Source: Salipiger abyssi
Lineage (GTDB): Bacteria > Pseudomonadota > Alphaproteobacteria > Rhodobacterales > Rhodobacteraceae
Length of the DNA: 64,000 nt
Reading direction: 5' to 3'
Assembly: GCF_001975705.1 (NCBI RefSeq)
Contig: NZ_CP015093.1
Coordinates: forward strand, 1,674,001 to 1,738,000
Both the position numbers and the translations under genes were made by a program. The notes beneath the pieces were generated by a model. That model saw only the letters and a list, made by a program, of their open reading frames with translations. It made no database searches and was not told the DNA's origin. Position 1 is the stretch's first letter; every line of letters begins with the position of its first letter. Positions 59,726 through 64,000 of this stretch are shown here, one piece after another.

Positions 59726-61086
59726 TCGCCCGAGGCCTCCTCCCCGGTGGCATAGCGCAGGACTCCCTCTCCCTCGCGTTTGCCGTTGCTGAACATGCCC
59801 TCATAGACATCGCCATTGGCATAGGTGGCCACGCCCTCTCCCTCGAACGTGCCGTTCACCCAGCCGCCGGAATAGCGGAACCCGTCGGGCATGGTGATCT
59901 CGCCCTGCCCGTGGCGCTGATCCTCGCGGAAATTGCCGGTATAGACCGCGCCGTCCGCATAGCGCGCGGTGCCCTTGCCGTGGCGCTGGTTGTCCTTCCA
60001 GGCGCCCTCATAGGTGTAGCCGTCGGGATAGGTGATCTTGCCCTGCCCGTTATAGCGGGCATTGCCGAATTCGCCCTCATAGACCACGCCGTTGGGATAG
60101 GTGGCGCGCCCCTGCCCCTCGATCACCCCGTCGACCCAGTCGCCCTCATAGGTCGAGCCGTCGGGATAGGTGGTCTTGCCCTGCCCGTTCGCCAGATCGC
60201 CGCGGATCTCGCCCTCGTAGACCGAACCATCGGGATAGACCACGCGGCCCTCGCCCTCGATCTGGCCAGCGACCCAGTTGCCCTCAAGCCGGTAACCGTC
60301 GGCGCCGGTGAAGACGCCGTAGCCCTGGCGCTGGTCGTTGTTGAAGGCGCCCTCGTAGACATCGCCATTGGCATAGGTTTCCTTGCCCTGCCCCTCGCGG
60401 CGCCCATCCACCAGCTCGCCCTCGTAGATATCGCCGTTGGGCAGGGTCAGCGTGCCGCTGCCGTCCTGCTGGCCCTCGCGCCACATGCCTTCATAGACCA
60501 GCCCGTCCGCCATGGTCAGCGTGCCCTGGCCCGAGCGCTCGCCATTGGCGACCCGGCCCTCATAGACCGAGCCGTCGGGATAGGTGATCGTGGCGTTGCC
60601 CTCTTCGACGCCGTTCACCCAGTCGCCCTCGTAACGATAGCCGTTTGGCGCGGTCATCACGCCGCGTCCATGGTGCAGCGCGTTGCGGAACGAGCCCTCG
60701 TAGCGCGAGCCGTTGGCGTACTGGATCACGCCCTTGCCGGTGATCTTGCCGTCGAGCCAGGAGCCCTCGTAGATGCTGCCATCGGCCAGCACGATGCGCC
60801 CAATCCCCTCGGGCTTGCCCTTGGCGAACTGGCCCTCGTAGATCGCGCCGCTGGGATAGCGCGCGACGCCCTCGCCGGTGATCTCGCCCGCGACCCAGTT
60901 GCCGGTGTACTCGAACCCGTTGGGCAGCCGGTAGGTGCCGGTGCCGTCGCGCAGCCCATCGCGGAAGGTGCCTTCATAGACCCCGCCATCGTCGAACTGC
61001 TTGGTGATCACCTCGCCGTCCTGCGCCATGGCACTGCCCGTGATGGCCAGAAAGGCGGCGGCGACTATCGTGCCTGCGCGTCTCAT
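59608..61086 (-). CDS. Secreted MORN-repeat protein, 18 tandem repeats
   Basis: A 492-aa protein with a Sec signal (residues 1-21, AAFLAITGSAMAQ) and then 18 consecutive 23-residue MORN repeats from residue 37 to 450, each of the form YEGxWxxGxxxGxGxxxYxDG, plus a partial 19th. The C-terminus is a short acidic, Ser/Gly-rich tail. MORN repeats form an elongated beta-ribbon that binds lipid or protein in other systems; the role of bacterial secreted forms is mostly unknown. AAGGATCC precedes the ATG. It overlaps the downstream PhnD-LuxR gene, so they are probably co-transcribed. Divergent from nadE. Confidence 0.88.
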   Translation of the reverse strand: MRRAGTIVAAAFLAITGSAMAQDGEVITKQFDDGGVYEGTFRDGLRDGTGTYRLPNGFEYTGNWVAGEITGEGVARYPSGAIYEGQFAKGKPEGIGRIVLADGSIYEGSWLDGKITGKGVIQYANGSRYEGSFRNALHHGRGVMTAPNGYRYEGDWVNGVEEGNATITYPDGSVYEGRVANGERSGQGTLTMADGLVYEGMWREGQQDGSGTLTLPNGDIYEGELVDGRREGQGKETYANGDVYEGAFNNDQRQGYGVFTGADGYRLEGNWVAGQIEGEGRVVYPDGSVYEGEIRGDLANGQGKTTYPDGSTYEGDWVDGVIEGQGRATYPNGVVYEGEFGNARYNGQGKITYPDGYTYEGAWKDNQRHGKGTARYADGAVYTGNFREDQRHGQGEITMPDGFRYSGGWVNGTFEGEGVATYANGDVYEGMFSNGKREGEGVLRYATGEEASGEWVNGVLTTATPVDSEEDGSAEGAEEAADTQDGESTGGN

Positions 61087-61233
61087 TGATGGATCCTTGC
61101 CGGATTGCCTCTCCCTTTGCCCGGAAGGTAAACAAGCCCCGGTGGGCTGACAATCTCTTTTGCCCCGCCCGGCTTTCCCTCCGGCGTGGTTCTGCTATGT
61201 CGGCACGAGGATGTGACTGAAAGGACAGGGCGT

Positions 61234-62892
61234 ATGGCCGACCGTTTCCGCCTGACCATCGCGCAGCTCAACCCCACGATGGGCGATCTTGCGGGCAATG
61301 CCGCGCAGGCGCGCGACGCCTGGGAGCAGGGCAAGGCCGCGGGCGCCGACATGGTGGCAATGCCCGAGCTCTTCATCGCCGGCTACAATGCGCAGGATCT
61401 GCCGCTGAAACATGCCTTCACGCTCGACTGCATGGCGGCGGTGAAGCAATTGGCCGAGGATTGCGCCGACGGCCCGACGCTGGCCATCGGCACGCCCTGG
61501 GTCGAGGGGACGGAGCTTTACAACGCCTATGTCATCTGCCGAGGCGGCAAGATGGTCACGCAGGTCTTCAAGCACCACCTGCCGAATTACAATGTCTTCG
61601 ACGAGCTGCGCATCTATGACAGCGGCCCCATCGGTGGCCCCTATGCGGTGGGCAACACCCGCGTCGGCTCGCCCATCTGCGAGGATGCCTGGTACGAGGA
61701 CGTGGCCGAGACACTGGCCGAGACCGGCGCGGAATTCCTGCTGGTGCCCAACGGCTCGCCCTATTTCCGCAACAAATATGAAACACGCCTCAACAAGATG
61801 GTCGCCCGCGTGGTCGAGACCGGCCTGCCGTTGATCTACCTGAACATGGTGGGCGGGCAGGACGACCAGATCTTCGACGGCGGCAGCTTTGCGCTGAATC
61901 CGCATGGCGCGGTGGCGGTGCAGCTGCCGGTCTTCGAGGAGATGCTGGCGCATGTGGACCTGGAGCGCACCGAAGACGGCTGGCGCGTGCTGGAGGGCGA
62001 TTTCACCCGCCATCCCGACGCGATGGAGCAGGATTACCACGCCATGGTGCTGGCCCTGCGCGATTATTGCCGCAAGACCGGTTTCGGCAAGGTGCTGCTG
62101 GGGCTCTCGGGCGGCGTCGACTCGGCGCTGGTGGCGACCATCGCCGTGGATGCGCTGGGTGCGGAGAATGTGCGCTGCGTCATGCTGCCATCGGAATACA
62201 CTTCCGAGCATTCGCTGGAGGATGCCAAGGCCTGCGCCGAGCGGCTCGGCTGTCACTATGATTTCGTGCCCATCGCCGAGGGACGCGACGCGATCACCAA
62301 TACGCTGGCGCCGCTTTTCGAGGGGCTGAAGCCGGATCTCACCGAGGAAAACATCCAGTCGCGGCTGCGCGGGCTGCTGCTCATGGCGCTCAGCAACAAG
62401 TTCGGCGAAATGCTGCTCACCACCGGCAACAAATCCGAGGTCGCGGTGGGCTATGCCACGATCTATGGCGACATGGCGGGCGGCTACAACCCGATCAAGG
62501 ATCTCTACAAGACCCGGGTTTTCGACATCTGCCGCTGGCGCAACGCCAATCACCGCCCCTGGATGATGGGGCCGGAACATGCGCCGATTCCGGACCGCAT
62601 CATCACCAAGCCGCCCTCCGCCGAGCTGCGCGAAGATCAGAAGGACAGCGACTCGCTGCCCGACTACCCGGTGCTGGACGGCATTCTCCAGATCCTCGTG
62701 GACGACGACGGCTCCATCGCCGATTGCGTCGCGGCGGGCTACGACCGGGCGGATGCTAAGAAGGTGGAGCATCTGCTCTATATCTCGGAATATAAACGCT
62801 TTCAGTCGGCGCCCGGTGCGCGGCTGTCGAAACGCGCCTTTTGGCTCGACCGCCGCTATCCCATCGTCAACCGCTGGCGCGATCCGAGCTGA
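61234..62892 (+). CDS. nadE: Glutamine-dependent NAD+ synthetase
   Basis: NadE amidates nicotinate adenine dinucleotide to NAD+, using glutamine ammonia. The 552-aa product has an N-terminal nitrilase-like glutaminase (AQLNPTMGDLAGN; Glu in MPELFIAGYN; Lys in FKHHLPNYNVFDE; the nucleophile Cys in SPICEDAWY). The synthetase domain starts near residue 265 with the PP-loop LLGLSGGVDSALVATIAVDA and continues with TGNKSEVAVGYATIYGDMAG. The ATG at 61234 follows AAGGA. It lies 5 bp before the glycosyltransferase gene. Confidence 0.96.
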   Translation: MADRFRLTIAQLNPTMGDLAGNAAQARDAWEQGKAAGADMVAMPELFIAGYNAQDLPLKHAFTLDCMAAVKQLAEDCADGPTLAIGTPWVEGTELYNAYVICRGGKMVTQVFKHHLPNYNVFDELRIYDSGPIGGPYAVGNTRVGSPICEDAWYEDVAETLAETGAEFLLVPNGSPYFRNKYETRLNKMVARVVETGLPLIYLNMVGGQDDQIFDGGSFALNPHGAVAVQLPVFEEMLAHVDLERTEDGWRVLEGDFTRHPDAMEQDYHAMVLALRDYCRKTGFGKVLLGLSGGVDSALVATIAVDALGAENVRCVMLPSEYTSEHSLEDAKACAERLGCHYDFVPIAEGRDAITNTLAPLFEGLKPDLTEENIQSRLRGLLLMALSNKFGEMLLTTGNKSEVAVGYATIYGDMAGGYNPIKDLYKTRVFDICRWRNANHRPWMMGPEHAPIPDRIITKPPSAELREDQKDSDSLPDYPVLDGILQILVDDDGSIADCVAAGYDRADAKKVEHLLYISEYKRFQSAPGARLSKRAFWLDRRYPIVNRWRDPS

Positions 62893-62897
62893 GCGCG

Positions 62898-63938
62898 ATG
62901 CAGGCGAACATCCTCTTCGTCGTTCCGCGGTTTCATACCAATCTGGCCTTTGCGGTGCGGGCACTGACCGATGCCGGAGCAAAGGTCGCGGTCTGGGCCT
63001 CGCAATCGGGCGGCGCCGAGGATCATTCGGTGATCGAACCGCAGGTCTTTGCCGACCCGTCCGATACCGCCGCGATGACCGAGGCGTGGCGGGCGTTCAA
63101 CCCCGACATCGCCTTTCTGCGCAACAGCGCGGCGTTGAGGTTCGCGGCAGCAAAGATCGGGCGGCGGCAGGGTTCGGCGCTCTGGTCCTACGATCTGCAT
63201 CCCTATCGCCGGCACGAGCCGCTCTCGCGGCGCTTCTATCTCTGGCGCAAGGGGCTGCCGATCCGGCGGGTGACCGCGTCTCTCGGTCTGGGCGACACGC
63301 GACCCGACGCCTGGGCGCGCTACCTGCCCTGGCCGGTGGTGGGCGATCCGCCGCCGCCGATGCCGGAGCGTAGCAGCACGGCCCCGGTGACGGTGCTCTG
63401 CGTCGCCAAGCTCGGGCAGCGCCGCAAGATGCAGCACCTGGTGGTGGACGGCATGCGTGCGGCGGGCCGGGCGGGCAAGGCGCGGCTGATCCTGATCGGC
63501 TCCGAGCGCGTGCTCGACACACCCGAGGATCGTGCCCATTACGCCGCGCTGAAAGACGCGGCAGAGGCGGAGGACTGGATCGACATGCGCGGCCTCATCC
63601 CGTTTTCCGAGATGCCGGCGCTCTATGCCGCCTCCGATATCTGCATCCTGCCGAGCTTTGATGAGCCGCTGGGGTTCGCGCCCGCCGAGTCGATGGCCTA
63701 TGGCTGCGTGCCGGTGATCTCCACCGAAGCCGGGTCGGCGGGCTATATCCGCGAGGGCGAGAACGGGCTGCTGGTCGATCCGCTCGCCCCCGAGACCGTC
63801 CGCGTGGCGCTGGAGCGGCTGATCGGTGATGCGGATCTGCGCGACAGGCTGGGGCAGGGCGCCCGCGCGACGGCGCTGGACGATCTGGGGCCCAAGCGCT
63901 TTGTCGCGCGGATGCAGGCGCTGATCGACGAAGGGTAG
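62898..63938 (+). CDS. GT4-type glycosyltransferase
   Basis: A 346-aa GT-B-fold glycosyltransferase. N-terminal Rossmann domain (ANILFVVPRFHTNLAFAVRA), linker around residue 160, and the C-terminal nucleotide-sugar domain with the retaining-GT motif EPLGFAPAESMAYGCVPVIS (E-x7-E) near 260 and TEAGSAGYIREGENGLLVDP. It probably adds a sugar to an envelope polymer; donor and acceptor cannot be told. The ATG at 62898 starts 5 bp after nadE, implying co-transcription; an in-frame ATG inside nadE at 62841 is less likely. A hairpin follows the stop. Confidence 0.88.
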   Translation: MQANILFVVPRFHTNLAFAVRALTDAGAKVAVWASQSGGAEDHSVIEPQVFADPSDTAAMTEAWRAFNPDIAFLRNSAALRFAAAKIGRRQGSALWSYDLHPYRRHEPLSRRFYLWRKGLPIRRVTASLGLGDTRPDAWARYLPWPVVGDPPPPMPERSSTAPVTVLCVAKLGQRRKMQHLVVDGMRAAGRAGKARLILIGSERVLDTPEDRAHYAALKDAAEAEDWIDMRGLIPFSEMPALYAASDICILPSFDEPLGFAPAESMAYGCVPVISTEAGSAGYIREGENGLLVDPLAPETVRVALERLIGDADLRDRLGQGARATALDDLGPKRFVARMQALIDEG

Positions 63939-63939
63939 A

Positions 63940-63958
63940 CCTCCTGCATGTCAGGAGG
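63940..63958. terminator. Hairpin between convergent genes
   Basis: A 7-bp perfect stem (63940-63946 with 63952-63958) and 5-base loop directly after the glycosyltransferase stop, with no T-run on either strand. It may be a weak or Rho-assisted terminator for one or both convergent genes. Confidence 0.45.
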
Positions 63959-63976
63959 CCCATGTGCCGGTCCGGC

Positions 63977-64000
63977 TCAGGCGCTGACGTCTTCCGTGAT
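63977..64000 (-). CDS. 3' end of a minus-strand gene running off the window
   Basis: The last 24 bases, read on the minus strand, give a stop-closed frame encoding ITEDVSA. Its placement after a hairpin and convergent to the glycosyltransferase suits a gene end, but seven codons cannot identify it and it may be chance. Confidence 0.3.
   Translation of the reverse strand: MTEDVSA

Overview
The window is GC-rich alphaproteobacterial chromosome, most like the Rhodobacteraceae (Roseobacter group). The signs are the flaF-flbT flagellin regulators, a cytochrome c2, the cluster mutM / ubiE-ubiB / rpsT / dnaA-dnaN-recF-gyrB, and CtrA-like TTAA-N7-TTAA sites in flagellar promoters. A Salipiger-like genus is only a guess. 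Genes are dense, with many 1-4 bp stop/start overlaps. No tRNA, rRNA, insertion sequence, prophage or CRISPR array was seen.

Layout. 1-2.7 kb: lytic transglycosylase MltA (cut by the left edge), an Smr-domain protein, type 1 isopentenyl-diphosphate isomerase and a cytochrome c2. 2.7-7.5 kb: envelope polysaccharide genes (Wza-type export lipoprotein, sugar-1-phosphate transferase, YjbF- and YjbH-family proteins). 7.7-35.9 kb: a large flagellar locus in alternating blocks. The order is motB; flgE-flgK-flgL-flgI-motA-(740-aa periplasmic protein)-sltF-flhA-fliR-flhB-fliJ-like on plus; flgB-flgC-fliE-fliQ-flgF-flgG-flgA-flgH-fliL on minus; fliI on plus; flgJ-like, flgN-like, fliC, flaF, flbT and a DUF1217 gene on minus; fliK-flgD on plus. 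It encodes rod, rings, hook, filament, stator and part of the export apparatus. FliF, FliG, FliM, FliN, FliP and FliH are not in the window.

35.9-41.3 kb: a UDP-glucuronate-epimerase-like SDR, ubiB-ubiE (ubiquinone), mutM (DNA repair) and an enoyl-CoA hydratase. 41.5-48.7 kb: rpsT and the replication genes dnaA, dnaN, recF and gyrB. 48.8-57.1 kb: a CbiX-type chelatase, ExoD, a TrkH/short-TrkA potassium pair, an unusual clan GH-A glycosidase-like protein, an AI-2E family permease and a YihY/BrkB membrane protein.

57.3-61.1 kb is the most unusual stretch. It holds a ClpP-fold-like secreted protein, a periplasmic DsrE-family protein, a one-polypeptide transmembrane regulator (periplasmic PhnD-like domain, membrane helix, LuxR HTH) and an overlapping secreted protein with 18 MORN repeats. 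It may be a small envelope-sensing module. 61.2-64 kb: NAD synthetase nadE, a GT4 glycosyltransferase and the last codons of a minus-strand gene at the right edge.

Regulation: every flagellar block boundary examined (motB, flgE, flgB/fliI, fliC, fliK/flgJ) has two TTAA-like half-sites exactly 7 bp apart. This fits direct CtrA control of the locus, although each site alone is weak.
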